Of a stretch of 64,000 bases of DNA, positions 56,163 to 63,967 are shown piece after piece; position 1 is the first letter of the stretch, and each line of letters opens with the position of its first letter. The notes under the pieces are model-generated. The model was given only the letters and a program-made list of their open reading frames with translations, had not been told where the DNA came from and ran no database searches. The stretch lies in contig NC_087065.1 of NCBI RefSeq assembly GCF_963678635.1, forward strand, positions 69,816,956 through 69,880,955, given 5' to 3'. The stretch comes from Symsagittifera roscoffensis (Eukaryota; Xenacoelomorpha; Acoela; Convolutidae). Made by a program: the position numbers and the translations under genes.

Positions 56163-58480
56163 GCGGGAATTCTCAAGATCTCTTGTCCATTTGCTGTCAG
56201 GGGATTTAGGTTCCAGAACTTGGGACAGGTTTCGATGGGGCCTTCGCGCTTACCTCCCATCCTGCACTGCAGTTGTCCTCGGAAACTGTATATCACCAAC
56301 TCCGGATCCTTCACCTTTCCGAAGAGCATCGTGTTGCTCATTTGTGCGCTTAGCACCTCCTGCTGACACCAATTGAGTTTCGTCCCATCTAGTATGCTTA
56401 TGAGGCTCACGTGGGTCACTGAGTATCGATAAGCTGTCACCAGAGGACCTGGAAACGCGAACGTGAGGGCCGGTCCATAGATGCAGGTTACGACCTCCTC
56501 TAGCCCCCGGATCATCCCCATGGGGTCCGATCTCATGGCCAGGCATAGGTCCGTCAACAGAGGCATGCCCCCATTCACTTCCCTCCACTCATCCCGTGTC
56601 TTTGGGCTCTTTTCTTCACCAGTCAGGTGCCGTTTTTGCATCAGTAGGTACTGCACCAGCAGCGTCTTTAGTCCGGCAGCACACTTATACGAATAGGTGT
56701 CAATACTCGAGTGTGTTCTTCCCATCGACAGGGGCTCTCCGTATTTCATTAGTCGGTGAAATGACACCAGTTCCCCATGGGTTAGAAGCACCAATGCCAA
56801 GTACCCGTCAATCCGGAGTGTGTCCACGCCCCGACTGAACACGTACGCTGGGCCCATATTGAACAGGTACCTTGGGTAAACCAGGTACAGTGCCAACAAC
56901 AAACTGATGGGCATGTTCAAGATTTCCTGTATGAAGGCTCCAAAGATGGTCTCTTTCGCGCTGTACACTCCAGCCATGAACTCCTTTCCCCAACAAGGAC
57001 TCAAGAACTCAAGAATCTCGTGATCCCTCTTCGTCCTCAGCTCACCCCTTGCGTGCTCCCTCCAGAATCCTCCAATCGTGACTTCGTTGGCTGCTGTGAC
57101 GAACCTGCCCACCGTCATTTCCCTCTTCTCGGCCACCTCCAGCTGCTCCTCAGGAAAATCCCAGATCTGCTTCACCAGAGGTGGGGCACCTTCTCTTGTC
57201 TTCTCCGTGGCGTTCTCCAGCCTTGGTGTCGGGAAGGGCCACCTGCCTCTCTCTTGTGTCAGTCGATACACCATCGACTCCAGCTGCTTCTCCGCTGCGG
57301 CCACGTTTTTCCTTTCGTTGCTCGGCCCTCTAGATTTACTGGTGGAGCTTGTGATGGTCAACTCCATACTTCGAAACCACAGACTGGCCGTCAGGTGAGT
57401 CACCACTGGATGATCATCACCTATAATCGGACTGAGCTTGAGTTGCCTAGCGAAGTTGGATATCTCTAGCAAGAGGACCTCGTCCAATACAATGAGGATG
57501 TCAGCAAACTCGTAGAAGCCCCTCAACGCGTGGGACACATCCGCCCACGCCGCCGCCAGTTCTGATCTACGAAGTCTCAAGTTCGTTGGTTCCAGCTCCC
57601 GATTGGGAGCTGCCATCAGAATACGCCACCCATTCCCTTCTGCTATCAAGGTCAAGATCGCATATACAAATTGCAGAGCGGGAGGCATGCTCGCGCATCC
57701 GGGGGACATCGTGAACACTACTTTTGTCTTGGAGCCAAATTGTGAGGCAACGTTCTCTTGTACTTCATTCATGGCTGCAAATAATGTCTGGATGGCTTCC
57801 GAGATCTTCTTCGGTGCCGGTTCATCACCCTTGAGCTGCTCAAGAAAACCTGTCGCATGCAAGTGATCGTTCATCCCTGCAAACAGTAGTAGCTCAGGCT
57901 CGCAAGGCACCTCCGATTTTATTGCCACCACCAGGGTTAACATCTGGTTTAGCTCCGCTCCCGGCAGTGAATATATCAGAGTTTCCGGCCAAAAAAACTT
58001 GGGAGACGTCCCCTCAAAATCCGATCCCGCCCCGATGACCACCCTCGCAGCGGCTGGGTCTGCCCTGTCATAAACTGCCAAGTTTTTGGCCAGCTGCGTG
58101 TTCCCGCAGAGTTTCCCGTATCTGGGGTCGTCGGCTAATCTCGTACCCTCATACGCGGCGTCCGGTAGTTCCATTTCTCTCGGATCCAATAGTTTATCCA
58201 CCACCCTCAACTGTGCTGGAGTTGCCACCCTAATCCTGGCAATGCTGGTTCGATGCTTGGGAGGCTCCACCACGAGTCCCGGACTCCCCAATGACTTGAG
58301 AGGTCTATAGTTGATAGGTCCCATTACCGACTTTGTGGGAATCCCAGTCAGATCCGCTGTCTCCATCATTTTCGCTCTCGAGAAATGCGTCTCGTGAACC
58401 TTCAGCCAGTCCACGCACTGGTTTCTACCCAAGTCTTCGTGCGACACCCGCTCAAAGCTTCCGCCAACTCTAGCCTGCAC
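56069..58480 (-). CDS. Copy 1 polyprotein, 803-residue GxNDH protein of unknown family
   Basis: The longest intact frame in the window. Residues 145-370 have a pattern recalling an SGNH hydrolase: VVIGAGSDF (152-155), a Gly at 174, LLLFAGMNDHLH (GMND 202-205) and a GDDH at 354-357. The order S-D for D-S and the short final motif make catalysis doubtful. SPGCASMPP near 259-267 and VLDEVLLLEISNFARQL near 331-347 are conserved in copy 2. A hydrophobic stretch near 520-550 could be membrane-associated. GMPLLTDLCLAMR lies near 640 and is highly conserved. Coding continues upstream in another frame (58402-58692), so the true N-terminus lies there. No homologue that I can name with certainty. Confidence 0.6.
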   Translation of the reverse strand: MQARVGGSFERVSHEDLGRNQCVDWLKVHETHFSRAKMMETADLTGIPTKSVMGPINYRPLKSLGSPGLVVEPPKHRTSIARIRVATPAQLRVVDKLLDPREMELPDAAYEGTRLADDPRYGKLCGNTQLAKNLAVYDRADPAAARVVIGAGSDFEGTSPKFFWPETLIYSLPGAELNQMLTLVVAIKSEVPCEPELLLFAGMNDHLHATGFLEQLKGDEPAPKKISEAIQTLFAAMNEVQENVASQFGSKTKVVFTMSPGCASMPPALQFVYAILTLIAEGNGWRILMAAPNRELEPTNLRLRRSELAAAWADVSHALRGFYEFADILIVLDEVLLLEISNFARQLKLSPIIGDDHPVVTHLTASLWFRSMELTITSSTSKSRGPSNERKNVAAAEKQLESMVYRLTQERGRWPFPTPRLENATEKTREGAPPLVKQIWDFPEEQLEVAEKREMTVGRFVTAANEVTIGGFWREHARGELRTKRDHEILEFLSPCWGKEFMAGVYSAKETIFGAFIQEILNMPISLLLALYLVYPRYLFNMGPAYVFSRGVDTLRIDGYLALVLLTHGELVSFHRLMKYGEPLSMGRTHSSIDTYSYKCAAGLKTLLVQYLLMQKRHLTGEEKSPKTRDEWREVNGGMPLLTDLCLAMRSDPMGMIRGLEEVVTCIYGPALTFAFPGPLVTAYRYSVTHVSLISILDGTKLNWCQQEVLSAQMSNTMLFGKVKDPELVIYSFRGQLQCRMGGKREGPIETCPKFWNLNPLTANGQEILRIPAWKKSFELVKKELDAILEKESYQQAFQSFQQ

Positions 58481-58692
58481 TCCAGATCTTCCAAGTCCAG
58501 CTCCTTCACCTTCTCCACATATCTCGACCTACTGGTCTCCGCTGGCCTCTCCGGTTTCTTCTTCTCCGCCACCACCACCGAGGATATTACTGATCCCTGG
58601 GGAGTTGATGACAATGCCTCCTCGGCCTCCATGGGCGCGGCGCCCGGCAACTTGGTCCGGCTGTTCCTCGAACTGTCTCTAGAATCGGCCAT
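58402..58692 (-). CDS. Copy 1 polyprotein N-terminus, ATG overlapping ORF1 stop
   Basis: An ATG at 58692 (context GCGATGG, favourable for eukaryotic initiation) lies 11 bases before the end of ORF1. It reads a Ser/Arg/Glu-rich, probably disordered segment of about 95 residues that then loses frame against the 803-residue protein near 58480. The stop-overlapping start suggests that ORF1 and the polyprotein are separate products in this copy, linked by reinitiation, frameshifting or separate transcripts. Confidence 0.45.
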   Translation of the reverse strand: MADSRDSSRNSRTKLPGAAPMEAEEALSSTPQGSVISSVVVAEKKKPERPAETSRSRYVEKVKELDLEDLECRLELAEALSGCRTKTWVETSAWTG

Positions 58693-59412
58693 CGCTCCCA
58701 AGCGACTGAAAAGCCCTCGGGTTGAAGAAGGGTGGATTTGGAGGTGGTCCGAACGTGACTTGGGCCGTCTCTAGCAACTCTGCCTCCAATGCGCTTATGT
58801 GCCTTTGGAAGACGTCATTTAACCATTCCACCCCTCTGGGCCTATCAAAGTGAATCCCATCCGAGGATGCATCGTCAGGGAAAGCAGATATCTCCATTTG
58901 CTCGGCCACGTGCAACAGCCCAACGGGGAGGACGCTCCTTTGGTGTATCTGCCTGATTATTTCGTTCAGGTTTCGCACTTGTGTATTCATCTCCATTGCG
59001 TGTTGGTCCGCTTTCATGTTGTAAGGAATGGTGCACACCGTAAGAATGGCCGGATCCATTTGAATCCGCAATTCCTCAACTCAAGAATGCAGCTCATCTT
59101 GTCGTGCAGCCTTGTCACCTTCCTTGCTTCCCCCCTAGACACGTCATTCGTACCGACCATCAAAGTCACCGTGTATACTCTTGCCATCCCTAGCATCTCA
59201 AGTGTTGCTAACATCTGCGGCGTCGCAGCTCCAGCGAAACTCAAGATCCCCGTTTGCCAATGGGACTGAATCCGGGTCAGCACCCGCAACAAGTTGTCCC
59301 CTTTGATCAGGTGGACCGCCCCCTCAGGCACACGTGGCTGCGCGAGGTATTCCGCCGAAGCCGCGTCATGGAAGCAATCTCTCCTGTCTCTCTGCGCCGT
59401 GCTCCAATCCAT
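58679..59412 (-). pseudogene. Copy 1 ORF1 SGNH hydrolase domain, one frameshift
   Basis: Segment 59014-59412 carries block I LIKGDNL (38-40: GDN, where the family has GDS), block II SFAGAAT and block III VGTNDVS (87-90). Segment 58679-59071, in another frame, carries VCTIPYN and block V SDGIHFD (Asp71, His74). All SGNH blocks are present in order and at normal spacing, so the fold is well supported. The nucleophilic Ser is Asn here but Ser in both copy 2 duplicates. SGNH enzymes are esterases or lipases. The frameshift lies near 59060. The domain is in the same frame as the coiled-coil part upstream, separated by one TAG at 59452-59454. Confidence 0.75.
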
Positions 59413-59451
59413 CCGATTGTGCCTGTGGTATCTGCCTTCCGTATTCTTCTT

Positions 59452-60522
59452 CTAATTTGAGATCACCACACTCCTGACAGGTTGCTCCCCCCACGTCGAG
59501 GGTAGCTCCACTCTTGCTGGACTCTCACGACTCCTTAGCTGTAGCCGCTCGTGCAACTCTTTCAGTCGTGACGAGCTACCACTCACCTGACTACTACTCG
59601 GGGTCGAACTTGGTGTATATCCAGGCAGCGCGACGTCCATCAACGGGCGTATTACTTGTGTCTCTAGACCACGCAGGGAGGACGCTGATTCAGTGTGTAT
59701 CCACACCTCCAACCCCTCGTTCATATGTTCTTGAGCCGCGCGATCGAGGTTAAATCGTCCCTTCGATCTAGGAGCTTCATCCACCTCCATACGTGACTCT
59801 GGTCTTGAGCCGATCACCACCCGCTCTTTGGGCCTAGCCCCTTTCTGCATGTCGAGCTCGCGTCGTCGTTGCTGGATCCTTTCGAGCTCCGACTTCAGCT
59901 GCTCACAGTTCGCAGCATTCTCTCCTACTCTTTCTGCCTGTAGCTGTTCAGCTCTCAACATATCCAGTTCCTTCCGCGCTTGATCCCTCTCAGGTTTCGC
60001 CTGATCTCTCTCGAGCTTCGCTTGATCCCGGTCGAGGTTCGCCTTGTTCCTCTCCCGCTGAGTCCTCTCAAGCTCTCTCTTTATGATACTAACGTCTGGA
60101 TACGCTTCCCCCGTTTGTTGCGCCCGTGTCATCGATGGTGTCTTACTCGTGCTCTGGCCCGTGGATCTGACTGATGGTCTGATCGGCAGTGGGAACTCCC
60201 CTGCACCATACTCAGTATTGTTACTCAAGCCAGGGTTCCTTGCCAAGTCGAACCCCCTCATTGCTCCATCCACGTTCCAGGACAGCCACCTGGTTTGCTC
60301 TTGATTGGATATTCCATCGGTGGTGTAGCCTACCATCAAAACCGCTTCTGTCGCAGACTCCCGGCACTCGCCCTGTTCCTCCAACTGGAGGATGGCATTC
60401 AGCATCACTGCCATTCTCTCATCCACTTGAGTATAATCCAGGTCCCTCAGACATCTGTAAAACTCATCAAGTGTGGGTTTTTTCGAAGCCGATGGCATGG
60501 ACTTCCAAAATCGATCTGCCAT
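59452..60522 (-). CDS. Copy 1 ORF1 N-terminal domain and coiled coil, 356 residues
   Basis: Starts at an ATG. Residues 1-110 match the N-terminal domain of the copy 2 ORF1 proteins (TEAVLMVGYTT, a W--DGAM-GFDLARNPGL block, GEFPLP). Residues about 145-225 form a strong coiled coil with a repeated LERDQAK/RDQA unit. The rest is Arg/Ser-rich. The frame ends at a TAG and then continues in the same frame into the SGNH domain. In copy 2 the two parts are joined without a stop. The protein may multimerise, as LINE ORF1 proteins do, but its role in a Ty3-like element that has its own Gag is unclear. Confidence 0.65.
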   Translation of the reverse strand: MADRFWKSMPSASKKPTLDEFYRCLRDLDYTQVDERMAVMLNAILQLEEQGECRESATEAVLMVGYTTDGISNQEQTRWLSWNVDGAMRGFDLARNPGLSNNTEYGAGEFPLPIRPSVRSTGQSTSKTPSMTRAQQTGEAYPDVSIIKRELERTQRERNKANLDRDQAKLERDQAKPERDQARKELDMLRAEQLQAERVGENAANCEQLKSELERIQQRRRELDMQKGARPKERVVIGSRPESRMEVDEAPRSKGRFNLDRAAQEHMNEGLEVWIHTESASSLRGLETQVIRPLMDVALPGYTPSSTPSSSQVSGSSSRLKELHERLQLRSRESPARVELPSTWGEQPVRSVVISN

Positions 60523-60551
60523 TTCTGTAATTTCCAGGTGATCTTGAGTAT

Positions 60552-60628
60552 TAGCAACTTGAGTTTTACCTGAGCAACTTGAGTTTTACCTGAGCAACTT
60601 GAGTTTTACCTTAGCAACTTGAGTTTAC
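60552..60628. repeat. Tandem repeat, 20-bp unit GCAACTTGAGTTTTACCTGA, four copies
   Basis: Four units with period 20, starting at 60554, just upstream of the ORF1 ATG of copy 1. The copy 2 spacers lack it. Confidence 0.92.
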
Positions 60629-61004
60629 TTCTTGAAGCGTCGTTCAATTTGCTTTTCCGCTTAAGGACTTCCTTTCTTCAATTGAATACAGTTGGGTAGT
60701 CAACTTGACTTTACCAAATCAATCTGAAAATAACACCCAATTTTCAGACTAACAGGCTGTGTTCCTAACCTAAAAACCCCCTTCACTACTATAGTTAAAA
60801 CCCTTTCCTTTTCGTCCTACTAAAATAGTTCAATTGGAAATTTTCTAAAAACATGCAGATTCATTTTATGTTTTAGCACCATCAATCATTTAAAATTTTA
60901 ATTGTCATGCCAATCACCTCTAAGATTCTTTACCTGTTTTGTACCCCCACACCTAACTCGAGATTCTCCCCTCATGCCCAACTCGAGACCCCCGTGTACC
61001 CGAC
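60629..61004 (-). other. Copy 1 spacer between pol and ORF1
   Basis: Non-coding. With the repeat it makes 482 bp from the pol stop to the ORF1 start, close to the two copy 2 spacers, although the sequence is not obviously alike. Confidence 0.5.
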
Positions 61005-62780
61005 TCAGGCGATGCTCAAGTAGTATTTCTTGTGAAGATGGACCATTATCTCAGTTTCTGTGAAGACCACGTGTAGGATAGCGTACAATTCCCTTGGGCT
61101 CAATTTGCCCCTGTTTGGGTCATACACCGGTATTGAGACCTCCGTTATCCCTCTTTCAGTCATGAAGTCTCGTAGTCTTGTTAGTGCCAACATCACATGT
61201 TCGGGATCGATCGTGTTCCTGTCATTGACCCTCGTCACTAGGAAGCACAGGTATTTGCCCGGGACTTGTGCTACTGATGGTGGAAGCGCGGCCATTCCTC
61301 CCAGTCCCGGTCTCTGTCTAAACAGAAACTCCACATTCTGGTACTTTCTCTTGAAGTCAGCCTCCAGTCTTGATTTGAAACTCATGTCCGCCGTGATACA
61401 GATTGCGCTAGTCCTGTCTGACAGAATGAAGTCACTATCCGTTATCAGGATATTTTCTGAGTATTCGTTTGGTATTTCAAACTTCGTTTTGAAATTCCGT
61501 CCTATGGTAGGCTCGGCCTCCTCCCCTTCCAGTTCTAGTCCGCACGTTTCTCTCACTTCTCTGAGTTTCTTTATCATTAAATTTTTGGTGTGGGTAAGTC
61601 CTACCCCCACTCCCCGGACAAAAATATTTATCGACGTCACCGTCGATGATGCTGGGTCTGAATTATCTGGCGGAGTATCGAGCGGGCTTTCTGTTGCCGT
61701 CCAGCCGAAAAGAGGATTCTCCGTTCTCATGTACTTCCCCGCTGATATGTCAACTTGCTGTATGCTCTGTCCTTCCTCACTTCCGTTCTTGACATCGCGC
61801 ATCCATTCTAATATCCTCAGGTTCGTATTCTCCCTCCTCTCTATCTCGCTCTGTTCTAAATCCGTCTCCCGCTCCGGTGTCGAGTAGTCTTCCTGTGGGT
61901 AGTGTTCATTATCATCGATGATCTGCCATTCACTATCTGCCGCCAGCTCGCCCACACTTATTAGTTCTTTGCCTAGGTCATCGGGCTGTATCTTGTCGAT
62001 CAGGAAATCGTCCCCATACCTGTTGTACCTCATGCCTGTGCGTTTGCGATTGCCACTCCTTGTCCCCGCTGGTATTGACAAGTCAGGTTCTGTCCACTTC
62101 GGCACCTCACCTTGCTCCGGATCGTTCCAATCTTCTTCCACAAAAAATTCCGCTTCAGAGTCCGCGTCTATTTTTTCATTGTCATCCAAACTCAAGTTCT
62201 CATTGCCATCATTCTTATCTCTGGTGCCTTTTTCGTTCACTTCACATGCTGGTTCCACCAGTAGGTACTCTAGTCCCTCCATGTCCTTTGGTATACACCA
62301 GTCCTCTGGGGATGGGACATGAGGCTTCAGGTTCTCGTAATGTGCTGCTCGCCCAGTACTCAAGCGGTAGAACCGTCCTTGTTGATGTACTTCAGTTATC
62401 ATGAATGGTCCTCTCCATTTCTTGAGTAGTTTCTTCGTCCCTTTGGGCGGTATAACTTTCTGGAAAACCCACACGTACTGGCCCACTTCATATGGTTTTG
62501 CCTGTAATATTCTTTCATCATATTTCTTGCGCTGTCTCATTTGTGCTTGCGCAGTGTTCCTCCTGCATAGCTCGTTTATTTCCTGCTGTCTCCTGATCGC
62601 TTCTTGCACGTAAGCTTGAGGCGACGTCCTCTTCCCTTCATATTCCGGGTAAAAGAATGTCAGGGGCATCGCTCTCTCTTTGCCTGTCAACATCATGAAA
62701 GGACTGATGCCCGTTGTTGAGTGTTGAGTGCTGTTGTATGCCCCTACGACTTGCGGCAGATATTTATCCCAGTCCGTCAT
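61005..62780 (-). CDS. Copy 1 pol C-terminus: integrase tail, linker and macro-like domain
   Basis: An intact frame of 591 residues. Residues 1-155 are the integrase C-terminal region with the GPY/F module (KKWRGPFMITEVHQQGRFYRL, GPF 124-126). Residues about 160-440 are an acidic linker containing FVRGVGVGLTHT. Residues about 440-591 resemble a macro domain of the OARD1/TARG1 type: a CIT-DM start, FKRKYQNVEFL, GKYLCFLVTR (VTR 515-517), LTRLRDFMTERGITEVSIPVYD, then HLHKKYYL. By eye, the Lys and Asp that TARG1 uses for catalysis align with Arg and Gly, and the Gly-rich loop is DPN, so it may bind without catalysing, or bind something other than ADP-ribose. The domain is conserved in all three copies. 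Macro domains at the end of a Ty3/Gypsy pol are not something I know to be described. Confidence 0.7.
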   Translation of the reverse strand: MTDWDKYLPQVVGAYNSTQHSTTGISPFMMLTGKERAMPLTFFYPEYEGKRTSPQAYVQEAIRRQQEINELCRRNTAQAQMRQRKKYDERILQAKPYEVGQYVWVFQKVIPPKGTKKLLKKWRGPFMITEVHQQGRFYRLSTGRAAHYENLKPHVPSPEDWCIPKDMEGLEYLLVEPACEVNEKGTRDKNDGNENLSLDDNEKIDADSEAEFFVEEDWNDPEQGEVPKWTEPDLSIPAGTRSGNRKRTGMRYNRYGDDFLIDKIQPDDLGKELISVGELAADSEWQIIDDNEHYPQEDYSTPERETDLEQSEIERRENTNLRILEWMRDVKNGSEEGQSIQQVDISAGKYMRTENPLFGWTATESPLDTPPDNSDPASSTVTSINIFVRGVGVGLTHTKNLMIKKLREVRETCGLELEGEEAEPTIGRNFKTKFEIPNEYSENILITDSDFILSDRTSAICITADMSFKSRLEADFKRKYQNVEFLFRQRPGLGGMAALPPSVAQVPGKYLCFLVTRVNDRNTIDPEHVMLALTRLRDFMTERGITEVSIPVYDPNRGKLSPRELYAILHVVFTETEIMVHLHKKYYLSIA

Positions 62781-62790
62781 GTATCTTGAG

Positions 62791-62817
62791 CAGTATACCC
62801 TCAGCAGTATACCCTCA
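62791..62817. repeat. 14-bp tandem duplication inside the integrase gene
   Basis: CAGTATACCCTCAG is repeated (62791-62804, 62805-62817 partial). It shifts the frame immediately after the catalytic core, at the same place as the 32-bp duplication of copy 2. Confidence 0.85.
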
Positions 62818-63136
62818 CCATTGTTCTATTCTGTCTCTCTACCAGCTCGTTGGTCTGAGGATGGTAAGTCGTTGAGTGTGCTTGAGCAATGTGTGACCTC
62901 TTCATTAGTTCCTTAGTCAAGTCCCCCACAAAGGCCTTGCCGTTGTCTGACTGAAAAGTCATTGGACAACCATTCCTTGATATCCAATGGGTTATCAAGT
63001 GGTCACAAGTCTCCTCTGCCGAAGCTGTTTGACACGGCACCGCTTCTGCCAGCTTTGTAAAGTGATCAATTATAACCAGTATCTGGTTATACCCCGACTC
63101 CGTCATACAGATCTTCTGATGGTCTATCTGCACCAC
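62801..63136 (-). pseudogene. Copy 1 integrase catalytic core, full DD35E
   Basis: VQIDHQ (Asp5), FQSDNG (Asp64) and NELVERQN (Glu100) give a D, D(35)E arrangement with exactly 35 residues between the second Asp and the Glu. The HSTTYHPQTN block precedes the Glu. All catalytic residues are intact, but the frame is closed on both sides: by a stop at about 63152 upstream and by the 14-bp duplication downstream. Confidence 0.85.
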
Positions 63137-63154
63137 TTCATTAAATTCCGAGCT

Positions 63155-63337
63155 TTACACCGACTTGAGTGGGAATTTCATCTTCCTTGGGTCTTTCACT
63201 TGCAAGCATGCCAGGCATGCATTCACCCACCTCTCACAGGCTTTCCTCAATCCTGGCCAATCGAACCTGTGAAGTATTCTTTGTTGCACCTTGTCTATCC
63301 CCTGGTGCCCCATTTGGTCATGCGATCTGAACAGCAC
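63155..63337 (-). pseudogene. Copy 1 integrase zinc-binding domain, intact HHCC
   Basis: H-x4-H-x29-C-x2-C is seen exactly (residues 6, 11, 41 and 44), the retroelement integrase N-terminal zinc finger. Single in-frame stops bound it: a TAA at about 63350 upstream and one at 63152-63154 downstream. Confidence 0.82.
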
Positions 63338-63346
63338 CTCTGTCTG

Positions 63347-63967
63347 TTACAAATGTGGTAATATGATGAGGTTGTGCTTGTGTAGTATCTTCTCCTCGTC
63401 TTTTCTCTTGCATGCTACCACCCCCTCAGCCGTGTGATAGAGTAACTCTTTCCTTTCTTTGTAGAACTGGCTCAGGATCTTGTAGCTGTCTTCTTCAAGT
63501 TCCCCTTTTTCCTTGGACCCCATTCGGATCCATTTGGAGAGATTACTTGTCATCTTGTCATTCTTCTGAGCTTTTATCAGGTCCGACAGCCTATATCTCG
63601 CCTTGACATGTTCCTTCAGCGCCATGATCTGCCCATTCATCTCCCCAGGGTTGTAGACGTCGTCATTCAGCTTCACGCATACTATCCTCTTTACTATCTT
63701 CATGTCATCTTCTGGCAACAGATTTGTTCTCACATTTGAGTTGCATGATAGTTCCCTGAATGGTTTCCTCGAAACTGCTATTCTTTCAAGTTGTTCACCT
63801 CCTCGTACTTCCTGCACATCCAAGTTGAAGATTCCTGAGGACGGATCTGTTTGTAATTCCCTGTCGCGGTGTCTAATCTTTTCTTCTGCCAATATCATGC
63901 AGAGACTATCTTGATTGTCACTGCTCGCTTCCGAGTCCTCATCCCACTTTTCACACTCCCCGGACAA
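63347..63967 (-). pseudogene. Copy 1 pol linker before integrase, 5' part outside window
   Basis: A 206-residue segment with an acidic N-terminus (SGECEKWDEDSEASS) and a conserved KARYRLSDLIKAQKNDKMTSNL block, which copy 2 has near 42650-42720. It continues in frame across one stop into the zinc-binding domain. The frame is open to the right edge of the window, so RNase H, RT, protease and gag of copy 1 should lie beyond 64000. Confidence 0.65.

Noticed and set aside
61588-61600. Splice-donor-like GGGTAAGT on the plus strand, also at 38.14 and 40.68 kb
   Set aside because: Antisense to the pol frame. It is explained by the conserved coding and hairpin sequence of the minus strand.
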